From Conidiobolus incongruus B7586 (Eukaryota; Entomophthoromycota; Entomophthoromycetes; Entomophthorales; Conidiobolaceae): a stretch of DNA of 22,585 nucleotides. Shown here one piece after another: positions 1 to 11,582 of the stretch. Position 1 is the stretch's first letter, and every line of letters begins with the position of its first letter. The stretch is taken from positions 1-22,585 of the forward strand of contig JNEM01015196.1 of the NCBI GenBank assembly GCA_000697335.1, given 5' to 3'. A program made the translations under genes and the position numbers. The notes beneath the pieces were generated by a model, which did no database searches, had not been told where the DNA came from, and was given only the letters and a program-made list of their open reading frames with translations.

Positions 1-918
1 GGACCCGATCCAGATATTCCAATTATCAAAGATAGGTTGAAGAATGTTAAAAAGAAAATCTTAGTTCTCTCAGGAAAGGGCGGTGTTGGAAAGAGTACCT
101 TTTCAAGTCAGCTCTCTTTTGCTTTATCTCAAAATGAAGAAACTCAGGTAGTTTAAAATTTTCTCCGAAATTTTATCAAATCCTTACATATTTATAGGTC
201 GGTTTAATGGATATTGATATTTGTGGTCCTTCTATCCCTAAAATGCTGGGTCTTGAAGGAGAAACAGTTCACAATAGCTCCGAAGGAATGTCGCTTGTAT
301 ATGCTCAGGACAACCTGGGTGTCATGTCTATTGGTTTCCTTTTGCCTAACATTGATGACCCCATTATTTGGAGAGGACCCAAGAAGAATGGTATCATTAA
401 ACAATTTTTACGTGATGCTGATTGGGGTGAATTGGACTACTTGGTAGTCGATACACCACCTGGTACCACTGACGAGCATTTATCAGTTGTCCAATATCTC
501 AAGGAAGCTGGTATTGATGGAGCAGTTCTTGTCACTACTCCTCAAGAATTAGCACTTCAAGATGTTCGCAAGGAAATTGACTTTTGTAGAAAAGTCAAAC
601 TTCCCATTTTAGGAGTTGTGGAAAATATGGCTGGATTTGTTTGCCCTAGCTGTGAGAATACAAGCCAGATTTTCAGACCAACGACTGGTGGTGCTAAGAA
701 GATGTGTGAGGATTTAAATATCCCACTTTTGGGCAGCATTCCTTTGGATCCAAGAATAGGCAAATCATGCGATCAAGGTATATCATTCTTTGAAGGCTAT
801 CCCGAATCACCTTCTGCTAGAGTTTTACAAGAAATTGTCGAAAGTAAGTATTGTTTTTATTTTTCATGAAAAACATTGTACTAACCTAATATTAGAAATT
901 ACTGCTACTTTGAATTAA
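1..918 (+). CDS. NBP35: NBP35/NUBP1 cytosolic Fe-S scaffold ATPase, 3' part
   Basis: P-loop ATPase of the Mrp/NBP35 family. With Cfd1 it forms the cytosolic scaffold on which Fe-S clusters are built for cytosolic and nuclear proteins. Exons as I read them: <1-147, 198-843, 896-918; introns of 50 and 52 nt, the second with an ideal CTAAC branch site near 881-885. Joined frames read through to TAA at 916-918, ending in EKITATLN. Visible motifs: deviant Walker [10 protein letters not shown] (exon 1), [32 protein letters not shown], and the C-terminal CPSC pair (GFVCPSCEN) that bridges clusters between subunits. The text after the CPSC motif ([11 protein letters not shown]) is NBP35/NUBP1-like, not Cfd1-like. 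The N-terminal four-cysteine segment lies upstream of the window, so the start is unknown. Known: family role. Inferred: exact last exon. Confidence 0.95.
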
Positions 919-1540
919 GCTTTCAAGTTATAATTTAATTTAAAACGAATATTAGTTTCTATTAATTTTATATTTGAATTAAGTTTATTGAAATTTTGCT
1001 CATATAAAAATATATCAATCATTAAACTTTAACATGTCCAATCAAATTTTATCAAATTGCAATCCTTATATATCATTTATTTATTAAATTTTCTTTATTT
1101 TATTTATATTCATCCTTATTATATCAGTTAACCTTTAACTTTCAAAAGCCGTAATATCCGAATTGATAGCAACATTAGAGCTCAGAGCAATGATAAATAT
1201 TAACAATCTTACTTGGGTTAATCGTCACGGACTCTCATTATCATTTAGAAATGAGGCTAGCATTTCGAAAAATAATCAAATATATAATTTAGGATTATTA
1301 TTTAAAATTTAATATCTCAATTTTTTTCCTAGTATGTTTTATATATTAGCTCAATGTTATGAATACCAGGATTTGATTCTTGAAAAATACTTAATTAATA
1401 TTTTAATATCAGTAACTCGAATTAACATATTATAATGATCAACCCATAATTATATCAATGCTAATAGAATTTAAAAAAATATTTCAGTTCTCATTTAATA
1501 GTAAATTGCTAAAAACAATTATTAATGCAAGTCATTCAAA
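919..1540. other. AT-rich spacer after NBP35
   Basis: No open frame of note, no tRNA-like boxes. A stretch around 1145-1265 is less AT-rich than its surroundings and may belong to the promoter or 5' leader of the small gene that follows; nothing more can be supported. Confidence 0.5.
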
Positions 1541-1989
1541 ATGAGTAGTCAAATGGGTAGAATTGTACCTTCAATGGTTGCTGCTTTTGTATGTATCCAA
1601 TCTGGAATATATATTTTCAACCAACTTTAGACAAATACTATAAGCAATTTTGTTTATAACCAATTAATATAATGTATTTTATATATATAATAAAATCTTT
1701 GTTATTTGATTTAATTCTTTCATTGTATTATTTATTTTTTTTTAAATAATTTGATTCATGATATAAATATTCGATATTAAAATATTTTACTTATTGTTGT
1801 TTAATATCTGGTGAAATGAAAGAAAAAGCACTTCAGAACAATATCAAGCCTGAAGTTACTCAAACTCCAGTAAAAGAAGTAAATGCTAATGTTAAATCGG
1901 AACCAAAACAAGGAACTACTCCTCTTGAAGCACCAGCAGCTAAACCAGTTGCAAGTATCTTACAATCGAAGGAAGAATCAGAACCATAA
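1541..1989 (+). CDS. Small hypothetical protein, intron-containing, tentative
   Basis: I do not recognise this gene. Two coding-looking pieces lie 45 bp before the convergent MED7 stop. The first (1541-1588) reads MSSQMGRIVPSMVAAF and is followed directly by a GTATGT donor. The second is an open frame, best from 1837 to TAA at 1987-1989, reading NNIKPEVTQTPVKEV and ending SKEESEP; it is rich in Lys, Glu, Pro and Ala and has far more G+C than its flanks. A CTTCAG acceptor ending at 1836 joins them in phase. An optional 21-nt exon (1631-1651, TNTISNF) also fits, bounded by ACTTTAG and GTTTAT. Alternatively 1816-1989 (57 codons from its own ATG) is the whole gene. Product would be about 67-74 residues with a hydrophobic head and a charged, probably disordered tail. 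Confidence 0.35.
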
Positions 1990-2034
1990 AACTAATTAAA
2001 TGAATTAAAAGGAAATGTATTTATAATTTGTTTA

Positions 2035-3080
2035 TTATATTATGTTATCAATTATTTGCAATAAATTCGAATCATAAGCTTCATCTAAGTGGATTAATTG
2101 ATTTGGTATCGTTTGATGTTTCGTTTTCGCTTTGATTAATTTGATCGAGTGAGTCAGCTGTAGTAGCTCTTTTGATATGCTTGATCCAATAGTCAAATTA
2201 AATTCGTTATTCTAAGGTGATGATTATTAACTTGATATTTGGATTTTAGAAATAAAATTCATCAATTACCTCAATTAATTTTTTCAGATCATCTACAATT
2301 AATTTAATATTGCTAATACATCTAAAATAATTAATTATTAATCACAATTTATAATAAATTATTTAAGTTTACTGGTTAAAACTTCGATTTGAATTTTGAT
2401 TTGAGTTCAGCTGATATGTTAATATACTGAATAGATTTTTCCTAGCCTAAAAAATTTTTAATATTATATATATATATATATATATATGTATTAGTAATAA
2501 AAATTTACTTGAATAGGTCTGTATTGATTAATTAAATTATGAAATTTTATAAATATCGATTCGATTTCTTTAATAATTACATCAGTCTAAAATTGAAAGA
2601 TATATATAAACATCATTTTCATTAAAAATAAAAAGATATATATTTACTTGTCCTCCTTCTTTACCTAATTCATTTAGTAAGTCTAAAAATTTAAATACAA
2701 CTAGATGATTTAAATTTTTTAGTTCTTTAACACTATCTAATAATAATATATAAGTTATTAAAACCCCAAATTAAAATCAATTATAATAAATTACCATTTT
2801 GTTTATTTGTTTCAAATTCGATTTCTTTTATCTATTAAAATTATTAATAAAAAACAAATAATTTTAATATGATACTAATAAAATAACTTACTGTTAATCT
2901 TTCGCCAAACATAAAATATTCTGCTGAGCTAGGTATTGGTGGAGGCAAAAATTTTTCTATACTATTATCTTCTATTGCTTTATTTTTATTTTGTAGTATT
3001 GGATTGATCCTGTCCATCAATTTATCATTATAATTTAAATATAGATAGGGAGGTTTTGGAAAGGGCACTTTAGGATTCAT
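2035..3080 (-). CDS. MED7: MED7, Mediator complex subunit 7 (7 exons)
   Basis: Subunit of the Mediator middle module, pairing with Med21 to pass signals from activators to RNA polymerase II in the nucleus. Exons in reading order: 3080-2892, 2831-2795, 2736-2648, 2586-2509, 2446-2373, 2321-2270, 2211-2035; introns of 51-62 nt, all GT-AG, and all phases agree. The 231-residue product matches the family length (yeast about 222, human about 233). Recognition: N-terminal FPKPPYLYLNYN, then LPPPIPSSAEYFMFGERLT (Pro-rich head ending in the Y..FGE motif), LNHLVVFKFLDLLNEL, and the signature helix HNLINQYRPIQARKNL (family: HHLLNEYRPHQARETL). The C-terminal third is helical and charged, as expected for the Med7/Med21 coiled coil. 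Start chosen at the only upstream ATG in frame. Next gene upstream on the same strand is MAD3-like, 416 bp away. Confidence 0.9.
2465..2487. repeat. (TA)n microsatellite inside MED7 intron 4
   Basis: 23 nt of uninterrupted TA/AT lie within the 62-nt fourth intron of MED7 (2447-2508), between a TACTAAT-like sequence and the acceptor. Confidence 0.9.
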
Positions 3081-3496
3081 TGTATATATTTATATTAATT
3101 AATAATAATTTATGATTTTTTGATATATAATTAGTGCTTTTAAACAAGAAAAGTGATAAAAATATTTCAATTGTGGTTTCTATTTTGAATGCAGTTGAAT
3201 TATAATAATTCAATCAATAAACTGTCACTCTATGAATTTATGGGACTTGCTTAAACCAAATTGAAAAACACGCTATTTTATAAATTTAAAATGGGGTATT
3301 TTAATCAAAAAATCGATTAAATTAAAAGTATTTTCAAAAATGTATAAATGTTCATTGCTAATTAGCTATTGAAGTGCAAAAAAAATCAATCAGTTTTTAT
3401 TTAAGCAATTACATAATAACTTGATATTATTCAATTTTTTGAAATTTGTATATGATACTTATTGGTACAAGAAAAAAGACGTGTAGATATATTGAG
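3081..3496. other. Spacer between MAD3-like stop and MED7 start
   Basis: 416 bp, AT-rich, must hold the 3' end of the MAD3-like transcript and the MED7 promoter. No clear TATA box or other element stands out from the base composition. Confidence 0.5.
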
Positions 3497-5350
3497 CTAA
3501 GGATCACGATATACATCAAGTGCAGCACTAGTTGAATTGTGTCTATCGGTGACATTATTATTGGATCTAGTTTCCTCATCTTGACTAATTAATATTTGAT
3601 CAGCAATTGAGCCCAATGGAAGTGTGAGCTCCTGAGTCAAAGCTCTGTGGGATTCAGATCCATTTGATTGAGGTTCAGACTCGGGATCAGGATCAGGATC
3701 AGGATATGGTGTTCTTTCTTGATTTCTCAAGTTTATGGCTCGAACTGTTTCTGGGGGCTGTTGCACAAATGAGTTATTCAAAACCATAAAAGTAGAGTTT
3801 GGATTAATCTCTGAAAAAATTGAAAGATTAGGAATACCAATATCATGGCCAAAGGCGAAGCTACGTCGATCTGTATCAGGTGTCGCTGTTACTTCAGGAG
3901 TAGCCTGAGAAACTACTTGGGAATAAATCCTGGCATGATCACGCTCATCCATGGTTGGATGTGGTGAATGATATGTATATTGGTTTTCTTGAGAAAACCT
4001 TGGTGGGTTAAACTCAATTGTAAAAGAATCACTTACAGCACGTGTGTGTTCTGCAGCTTCTGCTTCTTGTGAAGGGTTAGTATATGGTGGACTTTGGATT
4101 GAAGGAGAGGATCTAGGGCCTAAAGTAGAGATTATAGGTATGTTAGAATTAGATCTCAAGGCCTGAACTCGATTATTTCTAAAACCAGAACTCTGCCTGA
4201 TTGATGAGTGATGAGAGTTAAGATTTGAACGAGTATTTAAAGATTGATTTGAACCCGAGTTTCTCGGATGAACTCTATGCACTCGAGGTGTGGAAATTGG
4301 TGAAGCAAATAAAGGATGATGCTCCTGTGCAAATGAAGAATTGGGAAAGTGAATTTTAGCCCTTAACTCTTCATACGATTCGCGGTGATCGTAGCCTTTC
4401 AACAGATTAATTGACATTATTCTCTCATTAGGTCTTCTGGGATATACATCAAGATTGGCATCTTTGCTAAAGCGTTCAATATGTAAAGGATTTTTAAGGT
4501 AGGTAGATTCCTAGAAAGATAAATAAATGGGTAAATTAAACTATCTGTATTCAATATATATATATATATATATATAATTACAAGGGGAGAGATTCCAAAC
4601 TCGTTTCCATTCAATTCATGCGCGTTTTGAGATAAAGGATTGAATTTTTTGGGAGCAAAATCGGAAGCACCAGGGCTAGCACCACGTTTTATATTTTTTG
4701 GGTTTGACGTAGAAATGTTAATAGTAGTCGGTGAAATTGGGGAGAGTGAGTTAATTTCCAGCTCTTTAATTTGATCCTCTAAGACTTTTTGAGGCTCGGC
4801 GTTATTTTGAAGACCCACTTGGCAAAAATATTTAGCTCTGTCAAATCTGAATAATATTAGCTACTATTTGGTTGAGGTTTTTGTAATAGAATACTTACTG
4901 TCCTTCTTTTTTACAACAATTTGAAATTTTGAGATACAAACTACTCCAATGCTTACAAACACCGAGCTTCATCATTTTGTTAAAGATATTTTCATATTCT
5001 TGGTCTAAAGAAGGGTCTCTAAGCCATATTTCAAGTAGTCGATAGTCATTTATATATCTAGGAGATCGACTTAATTTTTCAGTCACTGCTTTTCTGATAT
5101 CGTAAAAGTTAGGGTGAGTTTCAGGCTTAGTAGGATATTTTTCTAGAATTCGACAAAACTCTGTATAAATGGTTTGGAGAACATCTGGATCATTTTCATC
5201 TTTTAAAACCGAATCAATCCAAGCAGGTTTAGTTGAATTTGATGATTTATTATCATGTGAATGAGCTGTTCTGCGGGTATTTTGAGATTCAATAAGTGTG
5301 TATTGATTTTCTTTATCAATATTGGGATCAATTCTGTTTATTCGTGACAT
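3497..5350 (-). CDS. MAD3: MAD3/BubR1-like spindle checkpoint protein, kinase-less
   Basis: Component of the mitotic checkpoint complex that holds APC/C-Cdc20 inactive until kinetochores attach. Exons: 5350-4899, 4846-4582, 4510-3497; introns of 52 and 71 nt; phases agree and give 576 residues. Visible: KEN box at residues 13-15 (DKENQYT), Mad3/Bub1 N-terminal TPR region about 43-181 (YINDYRLLEIWLRD; KLGVCKHWSSLYLKISN; FDRAKYFCQVGLQNNAEPQ), and a GLEBS Bub3-binding motif at about 278-294 (SYEELRAKIHF, with the paired Glu residues). The rest (about 295-576) is Ser/Pro/Asn-rich and probably disordered, with a DP-repeat near 510. No kinase domain follows, so this is Mad3/BubR1-type rather than Bub1. 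Reading through intron 2 gives a false short frame that stops before GLEBS. Longer than yeast Mad3 (515) because of the tail. Start: first ATG, right before the KEN box. Confidence 0.88.
4554..4576. repeat. (AT)n microsatellite inside MAD3-like intron 2
   Basis: 23 nt of AT/TA repeat just after the donor of the second intron (4511-4581) of the MAD3-like gene. A possible second acceptor (ATACAG in minus-strand reading) lies just past it, within the intron, but its use would bring an early stop. Confidence 0.85.
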
Positions 5351-7193
5351 GACTGAAATGATATCCTGTAAATTTTCTAAATTAAGTCAGGATGTAAAAT
5401 AAAATTAAATAATCTTAGTTTGTACTTATGGGAATATATTTTTTTAAATCGTCACAATTATTAGTTTTAAACTCAATTTTGCAAACTTTATCAACTAAAC
5501 CACTATCAATTATGCTATTTTTGATAATAAATTTTGTAATTAGACAAAATTCACTTCACCATTTATAGTTTTACATGGATTTATTCTAAGGATTATAAAT
5601 TGAATATTTTCGGAATGTTTGATAGCAATAGGCAATAGTAACCAAAAAAGTTTTTGATTAACTATATTTTTCAAATAATAATTGATTTAATTTCAACAAA
5701 AAACATATAAAAAATTATTATTATATTATAAATTGCAAAATATATACCTATTTACTGCTACTATCCATTAATGATGATATAATATTTATATGATAATATA
5801 TAGTATACAATATACAAACACAAATAATATTTACTAAGTTTCAAATAGCTGCAACATATATCTTAGACTAAACCAATATTATATTTGAGATTTTTCATAC
5901 AAAATTACAAGGATTATATAATATTAATATTTACAATTTAGATAGCTTTAAAGATAATATCGAATAAATTTAAAATTAGAATCTAATGATTGGTGATATT
6001 TTATAATGTGATAATCGAAAAAATTTTAATACTTGGACCCAGAATATTTTAGATTGATTAATGGTTAGATTTATAAACTTAATAATTTAAAATCATTATT
6101 ATGCTATTGCATATAATTTACCATTCAAGTTATATATTTCGTTTGTATAAACGGTCAAAGTTTATATATTAATATGTAATACATCAATAGCTTAGAGAAA
6201 AATTGATCAGTTTATAATATATATTTATCTGGTTTGTGAATGTTGTATAATATTTTTACATTTTGTTCTCTATTATAATTCCATTTAATTATTGAAACAA
6301 ATACATAATTTTTGAGTAAAATTTATTTTTGAATCAAGTTTAAAAATTTGTGAAATTAAATTTTATAATTTCAGTTTTAGTTACAACATGGCATATTATT
6401 CGTGTTCAAGAGAATAATGAATGAATTAAGTACATTAAAATTTTAATATAACTTGATGAATAATAACAAGTAAACAGCTGAAAAGGAATGTAATTTTGTA
6501 TAAGAATATAACATAAGATTTTGAATAAGATAAAATCAATATGGCATCCTTTTAATACTTTAATCATGAATTTAAATAATTCGATAAATATCTATAAAGT
6601 TGATGCCATTTATTTAAATTTTGTCAAATATTAATATGATAAAAATATCTATGCATACCTTAAATGAATATTGTGACTGGAAGATAATTGTTACTTTATA
6701 AATATGCTTTGAAATAAATCTTTTAAATATACCCAAAATTTTCCATGAAGCTTTCTGACTAATAATGGGATATATACAAAATATAAAAGCATTTATAAAT
6801 AAAATATAAAGTCATAATGACTGTATTTAATGTTAAAATTTAATAGTAAATGATAAATAAATTGATATAATTATAAACTGAGAATAATAATCATAAGTTG
6901 AATAATTAAAATAATAAACAAAAATTAAATACAAGTAAGCTAAAACAATAAAAGAATAGCTAGAGATTTAAAAATTTGTGATATTAATTTGAGATACAGA
7001 TAAATATATCCAGATTAAGTGGCGGCTAACCCCAATATCTAAAGAAATTCGACTAAATAATAAGAATGTTAGATATAATTGATAATATATAAAATAATGA
7101 CAAAAATAGGTAAAAGATAATGGAGAAAAATCAAAAAGCATGGATTAATTGATTGAAAGAAAGGTTTAATTGAAAGATCAAGTGTTCATTTTT
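5351..7193. other. Long AT-rich spacer, no gene seen
   Basis: About 1.8 kb between the 5' end of the MAD3-like gene and the 3' end of the ATP synthase subunit e gene. I see no frame with coding-like composition, no tRNA A/B boxes, and no long repeat. It must contain the MAD3-like promoter near 5351-5600. Confidence 0.6.
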
Positions 7194-7584
7194 TTACTGG
7201 GATTTTTCGATGCTTAAAAGGTAGGCTTCGAGGTCAAATTTGGGGTCTTCGGGATCGGAAATGACTACAATTAAAAATATATTAATTAAAAAGTATATGA
7301 AAAATATATGTAAACTTTACCATCGTTGGATTTACTTTGAATGACTTTAGTAGCAGCATAAGCAGCCTTAGCTTGCTTAATCAATTCTTCTCTACGCTTG
7401 AATTCATTTTGAGCCTTGAGGTCAGCTTCTAATTTGACAAGTTTATTATGACGGGTGAAACCGTATACAATACCAAAGCCTAAGGCACCCCATCTCAAAA
7501 ACTAAAAATACAATTGAATTTATCAATATATATCATTTTATATAATCAATATTAACCTACACTGACTAAAGGAGTAGTAGACAT
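7194..7584 (-). CDS. ATP21: ATP synthase subunit e (Atp21/Tim11)
   Basis: Small inner-membrane subunit of mitochondrial F1Fo ATP synthase, needed for dimerisation of the enzyme and cristae shape. Exons: 7584-7561, 7501-7321, 7264-7194; introns of 59 and 56 nt; phases agree and give 91 residues (yeast 96). The N-terminus MSTTPLVSFLRWGALGFGIV is one membrane helix carrying the GxxxG dimer motif (GIVYG, residues 18-22). A charged, coiled-coil-like stretch follows (residues about 25-60, KLEADLKAQNEFKRREELIK), then the short family tail DPEDPKFDLEAYL. Stop TAA at 7194-7196. Exon 1 codes for only eight residues. Presence of this gene argues for ordinary mitochondria, against an anaerobic fungus with hydrogenosomes (known biology, inference to this organism). 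Gene lies head to head with UTP21 across 1.2 kb. Confidence 0.92.
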
Positions 7585-8781
7585 TGTATAAAGTAATTAG
7601 TTTAATAAATAATTGACTTTTTTATTAAATGGTTATAATGTAATGTGATCAATTTTAAATTTGTTTATATTAAATTTTGATATATGTTGATTATGGGACA
7701 AATATATAATATTAGATTATGATTCTGATTGATTCGTTAGTAGTGAGTATATGTTTAGATTTAAATATTATTTTTTCGCCTATCATTGATATTTTATTAT
7801 TGCTTAATATATATATAACTTCTAATTATTATATCCACTTTAATTTATATACAATATTTAAATCAATTTTAATCAAAATGATTAGATGTAGCAGAATTTT
7901 CTTATTTTTTGTAAGATTAAAATAATTATATACTTATTGCACAAAAAATTTATTCAATTTCAGTAATTAATTACACAATGCTATATTATGAAATTGAAAA
8001 CAGAATTATATTATATTTATATGTTTTAAATCAAAATACAACAATATGTATTTAATACGAAGATGTTAGGAATTTAGCAATTTTAATTCAAAAAGTTGCA
8101 AAAATTAAAATATTGCTAATTTACAGAGATAACTCAAAAATTTGAAAACAAGCTTTGTACTATATATTCCACATTATTTTTTTGAATAATTTCAAAATTA
8201 AAGACTTAATAAATTTTTATTAATAACACATTTGATTATGTTTTGAAAATTAAACTGATTTCATTAAGTAGTTAATAAAATAAGTTAGTAGATGAGATAG
8301 TAATAGTAACATTATGCAGATAATATAAAAATTTAATAAATATTATAGATTATTGAAATTGAATTAAAATATAATATATGTTTTATGAAATAATTAATTT
8401 GCAAAAATTATTTTCTTTTAACATTATTACTTAATGTAAAGGTTATTGTATTTATAGCTTATATTTAATCTAGTTATGGAATATCAATTATAGCTTAATT
8501 TTAAAATCAATGAACTATATATGTTGGTTTGATATCAATTGGTATTTTAATAATTTTTTTCATTCCGAAATCAATTAATCCCATAATTTTTAATTATCAA
8601 TTACAAAAATTTAAACTTTCTCAAGAAATTTTATTAATATAACTTCAATAGAATAATATAGATAGCTAAAATAATTTCACTCATATTCAATTTCAATATA
8701 TTTTATTGTTTTCAAGTTATTTAATAGATTTATTTATTTCAGCACATTGTGTTACATATTAATATCAACTAAATTTTGGTA
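7585..8781. other. Divergent spacer between ATP21 and UTP21
   Basis: 1.2 kb, AT-rich, holds the promoters of both genes. One open stretch on the plus strand (7719-7925) is a run of Ile/Leu/Phe/Tyr typical of AT-rich noise, and I do not call it a gene. No element is clear enough to name. Confidence 0.55.
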
Positions 8782-11582
8782 ATGACAGAAGAGAATCAAT
8801 CTAATCAAGTCGTTCAAAATGGAACTCACGATAATAAAAAATCCAAAATTGAATTAATCAAAGCCCCGAAGCATTCTAGACTATTTCAACCTTTTAAAGC
8901 TCTGGGATATATCTGTAATGAAGTCCCTATATGCGTCCAAAATAGAGGTCAATCCTTTTTTATTACAAGTTCAATTGGAAACCACTTCCATTTATATGAT
9001 GTAAAACTTATATTATTATTTATTTAAGTATATTGTTCTTAACTTTTTGGGTTTTTTAGACACAAAAATTAAACCTTATTTTGGTCAGTAGCCCTACTCC
9101 TCAAAGAATTACCTCTTTAACAGTTTCAGGCGATATCACGCTTGTAGGTTGTGGCTCTAGTATTTTAGTTTTCCGCAGACAAAAATTAGTTTCTGAAATC
9201 ACTACTACCACCAATAGCACCTTCTTCCAAATGGAAACTTTGGGCGATAATTTATTGGCTATGACTGAATCTGGTGTTTTCCAATACTATCAATTTAAAA
9301 CTCAAGAGCTTTACACTCAAATTGAATTTCCTACTGAGAAGTTCCATCCCACTGTATTCCTCCACCCTTCCACATATTTGAATAAAATCCTCTTTGGTTC
9401 TCAACAGGGTACAATGCAGCTCTGGAATATTAAGCACCGCAAACTAATCCATGAATTCAAGAGCTTTGGAAGTCCTATCACCTGTATAGTTCAAAGTCCT
9501 GTCGTCGATATTGTTGGCATTGGTCTTTTAGATGGTACCATTCTTTTATTCAACATTCGTACAGATGAAAAATTATTTAGCTTCCAACAAGTTGGCAAAG
9601 TTACCTCTTTGAGCTTCCGTACTGATGGAGAATCCCACTTAGCTTCTGCTAATTTAGATGGTGTCATTTATATCTGGGACCTTGACAAGAACAGACTTTT
9701 CCACACTATCAAGGATGCTCACAGAAGTTCAGTCGTTTCTTTGGTATATTTAACTAATCAACCTGTATTAATATCCAGTGGTGAAGATAACTCTCTCATA
9801 CAATGGATCTTCGACACACACGAAGGTTTCCCGAGAGTCTTGAGAAGTCGAAGTGGTCACTTCCAACCTCCTACTCAAATCCAGCATTATGACCAAGATG
9901 GTCATTTCATTCTTAGTGCTTCAAGAGATTTATCTCTCAGAGTTTTTTCAGCCTTTAAAGATGCTCAGAATTTCGAACTTTCTCAAGGAAATTTAAGTAA
10001 AAAATCCAAGCGTACCAATATTGATGTCGATGAGTTAAGACTACCTCCTATTCGTCAATTGGTAGCTAACAAGAATAAAGAAAAGGACTGGGACAACGCT
10101 TTAACCATTCATCAAGGAGAAAGAGGAGTAAGAACTTGGAATGTTTTGAATAAGAAATTAGGTAAGCATATCCTCACCCCTCCCAACAATGAAACACCTC
10201 AAGTTATCGCTATCACACATTGTGGTCATTTTGGTGCCATTGGTACAGACAAAGGAAATGTCCATTTGTATAATTTACAGAGTGGTGCTTTGAGAAAAAC
10301 ATTCAAGCCAAGTGATGAGGAATCTGATAAGGGTGTTAGTGGAGTTGCCATTGAAGCCACCAATCGTCATGTGATTGTAAGCTACTTAAACGGCACTGTA
10401 TCAGTGTTTGACTTCACAAAATGTACTTTAATCAGCACCCTTAAGGTTGAATCCTCCATTACCTCTTTGATCCATCATCCTGATAGTAATCTTGTTGGAT
10501 TGGCTCTCTCTAATCATACTATCTGTATCGTTGACTTTGAAACAAATAAAGTTGTCAGACAGTTCAAGGGGCATAAGAGCCGTATTACCGATCTATGCTT
10601 CGCTCCAGACGGCAGATGGGTGGTCAGTGCTTCTTACGACGGCAGTATCCGAGTCTGGGATTTACCTTCTGGTCACATGATTGATGTTTTCAAAACGGAT
10701 AGTATTCCTACTGCTATTTCTTTCTCTCCCAACGGTGAATTCTTAGCTACCTCACATGCAGATCACTTGGGTGTTTTCCTCTGGAATAATCGCTCTCTCT
10801 ACCAAGAAGTCTCTCTTCGCAAGTTGAATGACAGTGACATCATTGATTTGAGCTTACCCACGACAGATTTGACATTGCTTGAGGAAGACAATTTCGAAGA
10901 GAAAACTCAGGAGAGCTTACTCCAAACCCTTTCCACCTTTGATAATCCTCAGCTTGAAGAGAACTTGATTACCTTAAGTAGAACTGCTTGGGCTAAATGG
11001 CACAAATTGCTCAATTTGGAAACCATCAAAAAGCGCAATCAACCTAAGACTGCTCCCAAGGCTCCTGAACGCGCTCCTTTCTTCCTTGCATTGACTCAAG
11101 GCGTCAATCCTCAGTTCGTTAAGACCAACGATCAACATGACTCGACAGAAACTGAAAACAGCGTGCCTGAATCCAGATTAATGAATATGAATGTATTGGA
11201 CATTGAATCCGAGCTCATTCAAACCATGAAATCATCTCTCGTCACCCAAGATTTTCAACCTCTCTTAAAACTCATGGAAAGCTTGTCACCACCCCAAATC
11301 GATGTTGAAATCCGCATGCTACGACCCATGAACAATCTTGAGCAACATCAAATCTATCTCGACAGTCTGTTGGCTCTTCTCCAGCAATTGAAAGCTTTTG
11401 AAGTGGTTCAAGCTTACCTCCAAGTGTATCTCAAAGTGCATTCCGATCTCATATTAGAAAATCCCGACGTCTTCGAAGGCAGATTGAAGAGTTTGAGCAC
11501 TCAACAAAGTGAAGTTTGGGGTAGATTAGAACAATTGTTCCATAAGAATTTAGCAGTGATTCAGCATATTAAACTTAATTAA
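8782..11582 (+). CDS. UTP21: UTP21/WDR36, SSU processome U3 snoRNP protein
   Basis: Nucleolar WD-repeat protein of the UTP-B complex, required for processing of 18S pre-rRNA and assembly of the 90S pre-ribosome. Exons 8782-9000 and 9060-11582; the 59-nt intron (GTAAAA...TTTTTTAG) is phase 0, and the junction reads HFHLYD/TQKLNLILVS. Product 913 residues (yeast 939, human WDR36 951). Residues about 1-660 form two WD40 propellers; a clear repeat is GHKSRITDLCFAPDGRWVV followed by SASYDGSIRVWDLPSG near residue 577, another is SANLDGVIYIWDL. Residues about 680-913 are the Utp21-specific C-terminal domain, with the hallmark LLNLETIKKRN and KAPERAPFFLALTQG. Start: ATG at 8782 opens MTEENQSNQ; the N-terminal KAPKHSRLFQPFKALGYICN is the family's first conserved block. 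No frame damage seen. Confidence 0.96.

Noticed and set aside
2465-4576. TA runs as CRISPR or structured arrays
   Set aside because: They are simple dinucleotide microsatellites inside introns, without spacers.
4417-4818. Separate 133-residue minus-strand protein
   Set aside because: It is exon 2 of the MAD3-like gene read through its second intron; splicing restores the conserved frame leading into GLEBS.
3497-5350. BUB1 kinase gene
   Set aside because: KEN box, TPR and GLEBS are present, but no kinase domain follows; the frame ends in a disordered tail, so Mad3/BubR1-type is the better call.
5351-7193. Hidden tRNA or snoRNA genes in long spacers
   Set aside because: I looked for GGTTCRA-type B boxes and C/D box pairs by eye and saw none that hold up; the AT content makes chance partial matches common.
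7719-7925. 68-residue hydrophobic plus-strand frame
   Set aside because: Composition is that of AT-rich noise (Ile, Leu, Phe, Tyr, Asn), with no domain, no neighbouring exon and no promoter sign.
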